Shown: positions 27,458 through 35,735 of the stretch, piece after piece
Numbering within the stretch: the first letter of the stretch is position 1
Layout: each line of letters begins with the position of its first letter
Assembly (NCBI RefSeq): GCF_015352985.1
Contig: NZ_JACYXF010000060.1
Span: forward strand, 1-39,418
Origin: Noviherbaspirillum malthae
Lineage (GTDB): Bacteria; Pseudomonadota; Gammaproteobacteria; Burkholderiales; Burkholderiaceae_D
Direction: 5' to 3'
Length of the DNA stretch: 39,418 nucleotides
Made by a program: the position numbers and the translations under genes
Notes under the pieces: model-generated
Told to the model about the DNA's origin: nothing
The model's database searches: none
The model's input: the letters and a program-made list of their open reading frames with translations, nothing else

Positions 27458-30385
27458 ATGACAAAAAGCGCTAATCCGGAGTGGCCGGTCGGAACCGGCG
27501 AAATGCGGACATTGATTCGAAGGCATGACTGGGCTTCCACCGCATTGGGCCCCTTGCCGCGCTGGCCGCAATGCCTGCGCAATACGGCGGACATCCTGCT
27601 TGCGCTGCCCATGCCGGGCATCCTGCTGTGGAGCGCGGAAGGCGTGATGCTGTACAACGACGCCTATGCCGAGCTAGCCGGCGACCGCCATCCCTGGCTG
27701 CTCGGACGCAAGGTGCAGGAAGGCTCGACCGGACATACCGATTTCCACACCACCGTGCTTAAGACCGTCCTGAGCGGCCGCTCGCTGGCGTACCGCGACC
27801 AGGAATTCCTCGTCAGGCGCAACGGCGGCCTGCAGCCGGTATGGCTGAATCTCGATTTTTCGCCGGTGCCGGGCGAAAGCGGCGAGCCGGCGGGCGTGCT
27901 TGCCATCATCACCGACACGACGCCGCGCGTGCTGATGGAACAGGCCCTTCGCAGCAGCGAAGCCAGGCTGTCGGAGATCTTCGCGCGCGCCAAGGTCGGG
28001 CTGTCGGAGCTGTCGCTCGACGGAAGCTTCCTGCGCGTCAACGACGAACTCTGCAGCATGCTCGGCCGTTCGCGCGAAGAGCTGCTGTCCAAAGGCGTGC
28101 CGGACGTGACGCATCCCGACGATATTCCCAAAAGCATCGATGCCCTGGGGGTACTGCTCGGCACCGGTGAAGCGGCATCGCTGGACAAGCGCTACCTGCA
28201 CAGCGGCGGCGGCATCGTCTTTGCACGCAGCAGCATTTCCCGCCTGGACGACGAGGAAGGGCAACCCAGTTCGCTGCTGGCCGTGACCGTCGACCTGACT
28301 GCGCGCAAGCTGGCCGAGCAGGCGCTGGCAGACAGCGAGGCGCGCTTCCGTGCGCTGGCGGAAACCTCGCCCGCCCTGATCTGGCATCTCGATCCCGAGG
28401 GGCATGTCCGCTATGTCAATCCGCGCACCAGCGAGCTGACCGGCGTGGCAACGGAGCAGCTGCTAGGCGCCGGCTGGCGGGACTTCCTGCACCCGGAAGA
28501 CGGGCCCGGCTACATCGAGGCGCTGACGCAGGCGCAGCAGGAGCGCAAGTCGCTGCATTACCGCTTCCGGGTGCGCGACAGGGAAGGTCAATGGCACTGG
28601 CTGGCTACCCATGCTTCGCCCTGGTTCCAGGAAGACGGCAGCTATGCCGGGCATGTGGGCATCTCGCTCGACGTCACCGAAACGGTGCTGGCGGAAGAGG
28701 AGCTGACGGTCAGCAACGAGCGCCTGAAGCTTGCCATCGAGGGATCCGGCGACGGCATCTGGGACTGGGATATTCCGACCAACAAGATGCTGTATTCGCC
28801 GCGCTTCAAGGAGATTCTCGGCCTGTCCGAAGACGACGTGCTGGAAGGCTACAGCGACTGGGAACAGCGCGTGCATCCGGAGGACCTGCATCCGACCCTG
28901 ACCGCGCTGCGCGCCTGCCTGACGGGCAGATCCGCCTCCTTCCAGAGCGAATACCGAATGAGTTGCAGGGACGGCGAGTGGAAATGGATCATGACGCGCG
29001 CCGTCGTGGTGGCGCGCGATGTCCACGGCCAGCCGCTGCGCATGACAGGTACGGTGTCCGATATTTCGGAGAAACGCCGTTCGGAGGAAATCATCTGGCG
29101 CCATGCCAACTTCGATACGCTGACCGGACTGCCCAACCGCCGGCTGTTCCGCGACCGGCTCGACCATGACGCCAGGAAATCGCAGCGCAGCGGCGAACCG
29201 CTGGCCCTGCTGTTCATCGACCTCGACCGCTTCAAGGAAGCCAACGACCTGCTCGGACACGACATCGGCGACCAGCTGCTGATCGAGGCGGCCAGCCGCA
29301 TCAACGGCTGCGTGCGCGCCTCGGACACCGTGGCCAGGCTGGGCGGCGATGAATTCACGGCGATCCTGACCGATCTCGATGACCTGACCCATGTCGAGAT
29401 CGTGGCGCAGAAAATGATCGATTCCCTGGCGGCGCCTTTCCAGCTCGGCAATGAAGTGGTCTATCTGTCGGCCAGCATCGGCATCACCCTGTTCCCGAAC
29501 GATGCGGCCACGCCGGAAAACCTGATCCGCAATGCCGACCAGGCGATGTACGCGGCAAAGAGCAACGGCCGCAACCAGTTCAGCTACTTCACCCGCTCCA
29601 TGCAGCAGGAAGCGCACAACCGCCTGCGGCTGATCGGCGACCTGCGCAATGCGCTGGCGGGAAACCAGCTGCGCGTCCTGTATCAGCCGGTGATCGACCT
29701 GCGCACCGGCGCCATCAGCAAGGCGGAAGCGCTGCTGCGCTGGCAGCACCCCAAGCTCGGCATGATCGATCCTCCCCGTTTCATTCCCTTCGCCGAAGAG
29801 TCGGGGCTGATCAACGAGATCGGCGAGTGGGTCTTTCTGGAGGCGGCGCGCTGCTCGCGCCACTTCGGCAGTCGCCTCGGCAAGCCGTTTCAGATCAGCG
29901 TCAACAAGTCGCCGGTGCAGTTCATGTCGCGCTCGGAACAGGCCGACTGGCCGAGTCACCTGAAGAACCTGGGCCTGCCGGGCAGCAGCATATCGGTGGA
30001 AATCACCGAGGGCCTGCTGCTCAACGCCTCCTCGCGCGTTGCCGAGCGGCTGCTGCAGTACCGCGACGCCGGCATACAGGTGGCCATCGACGACTTCGGC
30101 ACCGGTTATTCATCGATGGCTTACCTGCGCAGGTTCGACATCGATTATTTGAAGATCGACCAATCCTTCGTGCGCGACGTGGCCACCGACCCGGGAGACC
30201 GTGCGATCGTGCGCTCCATGATCGCCATGGCGCACGAGCTCGGGCTCCAGGTGATCGCCGAAGGCATAGAGACGCCGGAGCAGAAGGCTTCGCTGATGGA
30301 GGCAGGCTGCGACTATGGCCAGGGTTTTCTGTTCTCACGCGCGATCACTCAGGAGGAATTGGGGCGGGCGCTTGGAATGAACTGA
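27458..30385 (+). CDS. PAS-PAS-PAS-PAS-GGDEF-EAL cyclic-di-GMP protein
   Basis: A 975-residue signalling protein with no membrane segment. Four PAS-type sensor domains occupy about 35-165, 170-290, 293-415 and 420-545. The GGDEF domain follows with an intact GGDEF motif at 629-633. The EAL domain has EALLRW at 757-762 and DDFGTGYSS, so both cyclase and phosphodiesterase sites appear complete. It may make or break cyclic-di-GMP; which dominates cannot be read. I chose ATG 27458 because GGGAGAA lies directly before it, though the spacing is short; ATG 27437 and ATG 27356 are alternatives. The 300 bases upstream carry no other gene. Confidence 0.92.
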   Translation: MTKSANPEWPVGTGEMRTLIRRHDWASTALGPLPRWPQCLRNTADILLALPMPGILLWSAEGVMLYNDAYAELAGDRHPWLLGRKVQEGSTGHTDFHTTVLKTVLSGRSLAYRDQEFLVRRNGGLQPVWLNLDFSPVPGESGEPAGVLAIITDTTPRVLMEQALRSSEARLSEIFARAKVGLSELSLDGSFLRVNDELCSMLGRSREELLSKGVPDVTHPDDIPKSIDALGVLLGTGEAASLDKRYLHSGGGIVFARSSISRLDDEEGQPSSLLAVTVDLTARKLAEQALADSEARFRALAETSPALIWHLDPEGHVRYVNPRTSELTGVATEQLLGAGWRDFLHPEDGPGYIEALTQAQQERKSLHYRFRVRDREGQWHWLATHASPWFQEDGSYAGHVGISLDVTETVLAEEELTVSNERLKLAIEGSGDGIWDWDIPTNKMLYSPRFKEILGLSEDDVLEGYSDWEQRVHPEDLHPTLTALRACLTGRSASFQSEYRMSCRDGEWKWIMTRAVVVARDVHGQPLRMTGTVSDISEKRRSEEIIWRHANFDTLTGLPNRRLFRDRLDHDARKSQRSGEPLALLFIDLDRFKEANDLLGHDIGDQLLIEAASRINGCVRASDTVARLGGDEFTAILTDLDDLTHVEIVAQKMIDSLAAPFQLGNEVVYLSASIGITLFPNDAATPENLIRNADQAMYAAKSNGRNQFSYFTRSMQQEAHNRLRLIGDLRNALAGNQLRVLYQPVIDLRTGAISKAEALLRWQHPKLGMIDPPRFIPFAEESGLINEIGEWVFLEAARCSRHFGSRLGKPFQISVNKSPVQFMSRSEQADWPSHLKNLGLPGSSISVEITEGLLLNASSRVAERLLQYRDAGIQVAIDDFGTGYSSMAYLRRFDIDYLKIDQSFVRDVATDPGDRAIVRSMIAMAHELGLQVIAEGIETPEQKASLMEAGCDYGQGFLFSRAITQEELGRALGMN

Positions 30386-30391
30386 TACCAA

Positions 30392-30421
30392 TCCCAAGTC
30401 CTGCCATGCCATGGCTTGGGA
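30392..30421. terminator. Hairpin between convergent genes
   Basis: TCCCAAG (30392-30398) pairs with CTTGGGA (30415-30421) around a loop that itself contains CCATG/CATGG; ATTATT follows on the plus strand. Probably a transcript end for the GGDEF-EAL gene and possibly also for the acyltransferase on the other strand. Confidence 0.45.
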
Positions 30422-30427
30422 CTATTA

Positions 30428-31579
30428 TTAACCCGCTTTCTGATGCGAACGCGCCGCATGAGAAACGGCATGCGCGATCGTGCGAGGAAGCTGCAGAAGG
30501 CCGCGCGCCGCGTGCGCGCCCTGCGCCGCGGCGCGCAGCCCCCGGCCCAGCAGATCTGGCTGGTGGAGACGATCCACCAGCCAGTCGTGATTGCGGAATC
30601 TTGCCGCGCGCCAGACGTTGGCCACGGCCAAGCCGCCGTGGCGCGCGAGGCAGGCGTGGTCGCGATACAGGGCGATATGCTGCAGCTTGCGCTGCCTTCC
30701 GAGCAGCCGGGTCTTGTACGGGTAGCGCCCCCAGAGGAAATGATATTCCTCGCCTCCGCGCGCAATGCATTCGCAGATGGCCAAGTAGCAGCAGAGCGTG
30801 CCGAGGCCGTAGCCGTTGAATGCGCTGTCGTGGGCGAGCACCTGCAGGAAGTAGTGATTGCCGAGACGCAGCTCGATGGCCCCGGCGCGGACCTCGCCCC
30901 CGATGATCACTTGCGTCAGCAGGCCGTAACGCCTGACCAGTTCGAGGACGCGCACGACTTCGTTCTCGTCGATGTAGGAAGCCCGGTGCCGGCCCTGCAT
31001 CCGTGCATGATTGAGCTCGACGATGCGCCGCACCGCGTCTTCGTCAATACCGTCCTTTTCCAGCACTTCATGCCGCATGTCGGGATGATCGCGCCGCAGC
31101 TTGTTCATGTAGCGGCTGAGATAGCTGCGCGTGGATTTGCCGAGGCTGGAGCGGTAGGCATCGACCGAGTCCGGCAGGCGCAGCACGATGTCTTCCGCGC
31201 AGTCGAAATGCTGGTACGGAAACGGCAGGTCCGGCGTAGGCGAGCCTTCCGCATGCACTGCGTGGAATTCGATTACATCAATGTCTTCGTGCGTTGCGAA
31301 GACATGCCGCGCGAAGCGGCTTACCTCTTCCTGCGGCAGCCCGATCTGCTCGTTGAGCACGCGCGCGATACGGCCGTCGCACCGCCACAGCAGCGCGGCG
31401 AGCGCGCCATCCTTCCCGCCGCGCGCGACATAGGCGTGAACGCCCTGCCGCAGATCGCAGTAGTGCCGATGATGCGCAAGCGTGGCGAAAGGGCTGTGGT
31501 ACAGACTCTCGAGCAGGCGTTCCAGTTCATCGGGAAAGTCGTTTTCAAAATCGGAAATGGTGACGCAGCCAGAATTCAT
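30428..31579 (-). CDS. GNAT/FemAB-like acyltransferase (BcsL/CelD type)
   Basis: A protein of about 383 residues that resembles the GNAT-fold acetyltransferases of the CelD/BcsL (Acetyltransf_6) group. Recognisable parts are the region LGKSTRSYLSRYMNKLRRD near 150 and the acceptor-domain core VIIGGEVRAGAIELRLGNHYFLQVLAHD near 230, followed by GLGTLCCYLAI, where acyl-CoA usually binds. No signal peptide or membrane segment is seen. Relatives work on exopolysaccharide, lipid or cell-wall precursors, but the substrate is open. The start is uncertain: ATG 31579 and TTG 31609 both lack a clear Shine-Dalgarno. The C-terminal 40 residues are basic and rich in Ala and Arg. Confidence 0.7.
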   Translation of the reverse strand: MNSGCVTISDFENDFPDELERLLESLYHSPFATLAHHRHYCDLRQGVHAYVARGGKDGALAALLWRCDGRIARVLNEQIGLPQEEVSRFARHVFATHEDIDVIEFHAVHAEGSPTPDLPFPYQHFDCAEDIVLRLPDSVDAYRSSLGKSTRSYLSRYMNKLRRDHPDMRHEVLEKDGIDEDAVRRIVELNHARMQGRHRASYIDENEVVRVLELVRRYGLLTQVIIGGEVRAGAIELRLGNHYFLQVLAHDSAFNGYGLGTLCCYLAICECIARGGEEYHFLWGRYPYKTRLLGRQRKLQHIALYRDHACLARHGGLAVANVWRAARFRNHDWLVDRLHQPDLLGRGLRAAAQGAHAARGLLQLPRTIAHAVSHAARSHQKAG

Positions 31580-32069
31580 AAGCGCAAGACGTAACAAGGC
31601 CCGGTGCAAACCGTAAGGATGCAGCGCAAAGGTGCATAGCCTTATTCATCATGCTGTGCTCGCGCCGGCTTTTCCAGTGCGAGAGGCTGCCGGCTTGTGA
31701 GTCCTCAAAAGGCTGCGCTAAGTCCCGGATTTCTATTGCGGCGGTGTTGTATTCGCAGCGAGACATGCGCCGGATGTTTCATTAATGACGCAGGTTTCGG
31801 CCTGGCCTCGCAGCCGCCGTGTGTCGGCACGGCAGCTTTGCTGAGGATTGCTTAACGCTGATCAAGAACCCGTCAATTAAAGAACGGCAAGATGTGCCGA
31901 TGCGTGTCGCCTTCGCTTTCCGGGCGCATGCAAAAAACCCATGCAGCACGCGGCGGCCGGCCACTTTCACGGAGAACGGACTTGCAGCGGCGGCCTGAAC
32001 AACAGCAATTCCATTACACGAGCCATTGCCAACGGCACCGCCGCGGCACAGCGACATTGGGAGATGACA
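31580..32069. other. Divergent intergenic region
   Basis: About 490 bases between the acyltransferase and the large lipoprotein with no convincing gene. Several inverted repeats are visible, among them GCCGGC copies flanking about 31655-31690, but none has a clear terminator shape. It should hold both promoters; no strong -35/-10 pair stands out. I looked for a cyclic-di-GMP riboswitch because of the neighbouring signalling gene and did not see its conserved core. Confidence 0.4.
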
Positions 32070-33608
32070 ATGAAAACATTCAGCCTGAACTTGAAACCGC
32101 TTTGCCTGGCGCTCATTGCGGCAGGCTTCCTGTCCGCCTGCGGAGGCGGCGGCGGCGACAGCACAGCCCCCTCGACCGGCACGACGCCCGGCGGCACCAC
32201 GACTCCCGGTGGAGGCACGACACCGGGCGGCGGTACCACGACTCCCGGTGGCGGTACGACTCCAGGCGGCGGTACTCAGCCCGATCCCGGCACACCGACA
32301 TCCGGCACGCCCGCACCGGTACCTGCAACCGCCTCCATGGTCATGTCCTGCCCGGGCGGCGCAAACGTGCAGTGCAGCGGCGGCAGCATCATCCGTACCG
32401 AAAACAATATTTCGCTGACCAGTTCCGGCGTGCAGGCCTACGGCCGCTCCACCAGCGACCTTGCCACGCCCATCGTGGTCAGGACCGGCGCAACCGGCTT
32501 CGAGCCGGCATCCGGCGGCTCGGCTGAAATCCGCGTTACAAAAGTTGGCGATGCGCCGGCTTCCTCGCCCATCGTCATTCTGCGTAATCTCGGCCTGTCA
32601 TGGGACAACGTCAATGACCGCCCGCCCATCGTTGAAACCTTCAACAATACGCAGGGACGCACCATCCTGGCGGCGGACGGCACGGTAACGACCAACAACG
32701 CGCTGCCGCTCCCGACCGATCTCAGCTACTACGATTTTGCAACGCTCGGCCCGCGCGCCACCCAGCTCAACTATGCGAACAACCGGTACTTCCCGCGCAC
32801 CGGCAATCCATCGCGCTGCGCGCCGGAGGTCACCTCCTGCCCAACCGAGGAAATCATTGCCACGCGTCAGTCGCAGGGTGAATGGAGAACCGGCAATGCT
32901 GCCCGGCCGGACAATCTCTACACAAGCCGCTTTCACGAAGACGGCGACATCCATGCCGGCAACGCGACACCCGGCTCGACGCCAGCCTGGCTGGACGGCG
33001 GCAACGGCATCGGCATTCCGTTCCCCGGCTCCAAGGGTTACCGCGACATCGACCACTGGAGCCTGCGCTATACCAACCTCGGCGCCTGGGTCACCCAGGA
33101 TACGGTGATCATCGAGGAATGGGCGCGTGCCGGCAACGAGCACAACAAGAACCGCCGCGGCCTCGTTGCCTACGGCGCGGTGACCGACCCGGCCACTGTA
33201 CCGACCACCGGCACGGTTACCTATACCGGATTCTCCTACGGCTGGTATTCGAACAATGCCACCGTCGATCCGACGATCTTCATCGGCACGGCGACCGTCA
33301 CCGTGAATTTCGCCACCCGCGCAGTCACGGTCGCAGTACAGAATACCAACTCCAATGACGGGGCCAATGCAGCATTGCCGGTCGCCTTCACCACGACGGC
33401 CGGCATGGGCGCAGCCAATACCAACGTCGCCAATTACCTGACCGGCACGGCGACGGCCGGCAACCTGAGGGGCGGCGTTGGCGGCCGTTACTTCGGACCG
33501 GTCACCAACGGCGCACCGCCGGAAATGGGCGGCACCTTCCAGATGACCGACCGGACAACCGGCCAGCTGGTAATCGGCGGCTTCATGGTGGCACGCCAGG
33601 CGCAGTAA
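32070..33608 (+). CDS. Large lipoprotein with Gly/Thr/Pro stalk and TbpB-like C-terminus
   Basis: A 512-residue lipoprotein. The signal peptide (MKTFSLNLKPLCLALIAAG) ends in the lipobox LSAC followed by five Gly, then a flexible stalk of PGGGTTTPGGGTT repeats to about residue 85. The body (about 90-400) has no family I recognise. The last 60 residues contain GGRYFGP and MGGTFQM, the pattern that ends the beta-barrel of transferrin-binding-protein-B-like and Slam-dependent surface lipoproteins (GxFYGP...GGTF). It is probably anchored in the outer membrane, perhaps on the surface. No Slam exporter or TonB receptor lies beside it. GGGAG at 32059-32063 supports ATG 32070 rather than ATG 32064. 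Ligand unknown. Confidence 0.75.
   Translation: MKTFSLNLKPLCLALIAAGFLSACGGGGGDSTAPSTGTTPGGTTTPGGGTTPGGGTTTPGGGTTPGGGTQPDPGTPTSGTPAPVPATASMVMSCPGGANVQCSGGSIIRTENNISLTSSGVQAYGRSTSDLATPIVVRTGATGFEPASGGSAEIRVTKVGDAPASSPIVILRNLGLSWDNVNDRPPIVETFNNTQGRTILAADGTVTTNNALPLPTDLSYYDFATLGPRATQLNYANNRYFPRTGNPSRCAPEVTSCPTEEIIATRQSQGEWRTGNAARPDNLYTSRFHEDGDIHAGNATPGSTPAWLDGGNGIGIPFPGSKGYRDIDHWSLRYTNLGAWVTQDTVIIEEWARAGNEHNKNRRGLVAYGAVTDPATVPTTGTVTYTGFSYGWYSNNATVDPTIFIGTATVTVNFATRAVTVAVQNTNSNDGANAALPVAFTTTAGMGAANTNVANYLTGTATAGNLRGGVGGRYFGPVTNGAPPEMGGTFQMTDRTTGQLVIGGFMVARQAQ
32181..32276 (+). repeat. Tandem repeat coding for the lipoprotein stalk
   Basis: Imperfect units of 15-18 bases around CCCGGTGG and CACGACTCC encode TTPGGG/TTTPGGG. 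Two copies of about 20 bases, beginning near 32191 and 32231, differ by one base. Unit number could vary between strains by slippage in multiples of three without breaking the frame. Confidence 0.75.
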
Positions 33609-33688
33609 GGCAGGCGAGGCAGCTCAATAACAACAAACCAAGGATGCTGCGCACCGCAGGACGGTGCTGCAGCATGCGGCAAACTCTA

Positions 33689-33722
33689 CCGCGGCAGCGC
33701 AAGCTGCCGCGGTTTCTTTTTT
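33689..33722 (+). terminator. Rho-independent terminator after the lipoprotein
   Basis: CCGCGGCAGC (33689-33698) pairs perfectly with GCTGCCGCGG (33703-33712) around GCAA, a stable tetraloop, followed by TTTCTTTTTT. This closes the lipoprotein transcript and separates it from the Hpt gene. Confidence 0.95.
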
Positions 33723-33796
33723 CCGGGCGCCCCTGCCTGACGCTCCGCCCTGGCCGCGTGTATGATGGAACGATCCCGTTTTCTTCGCCGGCAATC

Positions 33797-34213
33797 GTGT
33801 CTGTTTCGTCAACGCCCTCCTTCCCCCCAGCCTTCGATCCTACCCAGCTGCTGATGCTGATGCAGGACGGCGAAGAGCACAGGCACTTCGTGTTCGAACT
33901 GCTCGAGTCGATACTCAGGAACGGCACCACTTCGCTGGATGCCGCTCGGCAGTCTTGGCGCAACGGCAAGGCGGACCATGCAATGCGGCAACTGCATACG
34001 GTGCGCGGCTCGCTCGGTTCTTTCGGGCTGCGGCGTTTCGCGGCAACCTCGCTGGAGACTGAACAGGCACTGCGCTCGCGGCAAGAGGCAGCGCCTGATG
34101 GGGTCGCCGACGATGGCATTGACAATCTCTTCGATACGACCGAGCGGGCACTGGCGGACGGCCTTGCCGACATGCGCACCTGGCTGAACGCGCAGCGCCT
34201 TTCCATGCCGTAA
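33797..34213 (+). CDS. Orphan Hpt-domain phosphotransfer protein
   Basis: A 138-residue single-domain histidine phosphotransfer protein. The signature LHTVRGSLGSFGLRRF gives the phosphorylatable His67 in the expected helix. Hpt proteins relay phosphate between a hybrid sensor kinase and a response regulator, neither of which is in this window. The start is uncertain: GTG 33797 gives a natural length, and GTG 33758 is in frame further upstream, where a TATGAT -10-like box near 33761 would be in the way. No strong ribosome binding site precedes either. The upstream terminator means it has its own promoter. Confidence 0.8.
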   Translation: MSVSSTPSFPPAFDPTQLLMLMQDGEEHRHFVFELLESILRNGTTSLDAARQSWRNGKADHAMRQLHTVRGSLGSFGLRRFAATSLETEQALRSRQEAAPDGVADDGIDNLFDTTERALADGLADMRTWLNAQRLSMP

Positions 34214-34353
34214 GCCGCTTCTTTTCCGGCGTCTTTCCTGCCGTTCCGCCTCCCGCAAGTTCAACAGGCCCGGTCAAACCGGCAGGCCACATGCTTTCCG
34301 GCTTTGCGCTACACTCGATTTCCCATATTCCCGTACCGTGCCGAGAAACCGCC

Positions 34354-35571
34354 ATGCTGACAGCCACCCGCCCTCCGCAACTGAAGACCGTCCTGATCGC
34401 AAGCGGACTTGTTCTCACGCTCGCCATGGGCGTGCGCCACGGTTATGGTTTCTGGCTGCAGCCGATCTCGCAGGCCTATGGCTGGACGCGCGAAACCTTC
34501 TCGCTGGCGATGGCGCTGCAAAACCTGATGTGGGGCGTGTTCGCGCCCTTCGCCGGCATGGCGGCCGACCGCATCGGCACCGCCCGCGTGGTGCTGGCGG
34601 GCGCGGCCTTCTATGTCGGCGGCCTGCTGTGGATGTCCCTGGTATCGCAGCCGACCGCATTCGTCATCGGCTCGGGCGTGCTGGGCGGCGCTGCGCTGGC
34701 CTGCACCGCGTTCGGCGCCGTCAGCGGCATCATCGGCCGCGCCGCACCTGAATCCCGGCGTTCCTGGGCCTTCGGCATCTCTTCCGCAGCCAGCTCCTTC
34801 GGCCAGTTCGTAATGATGCCGGTCGAACAGCAGCTCATCGCCCAGGCCGGCTGGCAGAACGCCTTCTACATTCTGGCCGCGCTGGTGGCGCTGGTAATGG
34901 TGCCGATGGCCTTCTTCCTGCGCGAGATGCCGGCACAGAAATCGACCGGCGGCGAACAGAGCATCTTGGAAGCCACGCGCGAAGCCTTCGCCTACCGTCC
35001 CTTCCTGCTGCTGGTGGCCGGCTACTTCGTCTGCGGCTTCCAGGTGGTGTTCATCGGCGTGCACATGCCTTCCTACCTGAAGGACAAGGGCATCATGGAC
35101 CCCAACGTCGCCGTGATGGCGCTGGCGCTGATCGGCCTGTTCAACATCTTCGGTTCCTACTACGCCGGCAAGCTCGGCGGCATGCTGCCCAAGCGCTACC
35201 TGCTGTCCTCGATCTATTTCACCCGCGCGGTCGTGATCTCGCTGTTCCTGCTGGCGCCGCTGACACCGGTCTCGGTGTACGTGTTCGCCTGCGCAATGGG
35301 CCTCTTGTGGCTGTCCACCGTGCCGCTGACCAACGGCGTGATCGCCGGCATCTTCGGCGTCAAGTACCTGTCGATGCTGTCGGGCTTCGTCTTCCTGTCG
35401 CACCAGGTCGGCAGCTTCCTCGGCGTCTGGCTGGGAGGCTACCTGTTCACGCTCGAGGGCAACTACAACACCGTGTGGGGCATCACCATTGCGCTCGGCG
35501 TGTTCGCCGCGCTGGTGAACCTGCCGATCAATGAAAAGGCCATCGTCCGGCAGCAGCCGGCGCTGGCCTGA
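34354..35571 (+). CDS. MFS transporter (OFA/MCT-like)
   Basis: A 405-residue inner-membrane carrier with the twelve hydrophobic segments of the major facilitator superfamily. The first loop reads GMAADRIGTARV, a variant of motif A, and the start LASGL..MGVRHGYGFWLQPIS (here IASGLVLTLAMG) resembles the oxalate/formate antiporter and monocarboxylate transporter branches. The substrate is not readable; a carboxylate is a reasonable guess only. ATG 34354 fits the conserved first helix; ATG 34291 would add 21 residues. It is followed by a 47-residue membrane protein and an aminotransferase in the same direction. Confidence 0.88.
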   Translation: MLTATRPPQLKTVLIASGLVLTLAMGVRHGYGFWLQPISQAYGWTRETFSLAMALQNLMWGVFAPFAGMAADRIGTARVVLAGAAFYVGGLLWMSLVSQPTAFVIGSGVLGGAALACTAFGAVSGIIGRAAPESRRSWAFGISSAASSFGQFVMMPVEQQLIAQAGWQNAFYILAALVALVMVPMAFFLREMPAQKSTGGEQSILEATREAFAYRPFLLLVAGYFVCGFQVVFIGVHMPSYLKDKGIMDPNVAVMALALIGLFNIFGSYYAGKLGGMLPKRYLLSSIYFTRAVVISLFLLAPLTPVSVYVFACAMGLLWLSTVPLTNGVIAGIFGVKYLSMLSGFVFLSHQVGSFLGVWLGGYLFTLEGNYNTVWGITIALGVFAALVNLPINEKAIVRQQPALA

Positions 35572-35591
35572 ACCCTGTTTCAGTAGCCGCC

Positions 35592-35735
35592 ATGAACACT
35601 GCCGCCCTCCGCCCCCGCCTGCTCCGCCTGCTGCTCGGCGCTGTCCTGGCCGCGGTGCTGGCGCTGGCCTTCATCGGCTACCTGCGTCCATCCTTCGTCT
35701 TCGATCTCGCCAACCGCATCATCCTATGCATGTGA
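35592..35735 (+). CDS. Predicted 47-residue single-pass membrane protein
   Basis: An open frame of 47 codons from ATG 35592 to TGA 35735. It has a basic N-terminus (LRPRLLRLL), a hydrophobic stretch (LLGAVLAAVLALAFIGYL) and a short tail (RPSFVFDLANRIILCM). The charge pattern fits one transmembrane helix with the N-terminus in the cytoplasm. Its last ten bases overlap the start of the aminotransferase in another frame, a common sign of translational coupling. It sits 20 bases after the MFS stop. No strong Shine-Dalgarno is visible and I do not recognise a family. The tail resembles small membrane proteins of bacterial operons, but a chance frame remains possible. Confidence 0.5.
   Translation: MNTAALRPRLLRLLLGAVLAAVLALAFIGYLRPSFVFDLANRIILCM

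Noticed and set aside
31580..32069. Possible cyclic-di-GMP riboswitch upstream of the large lipoprotein
   Set aside because: The conserved GEMM core and receptor pairing are not present.
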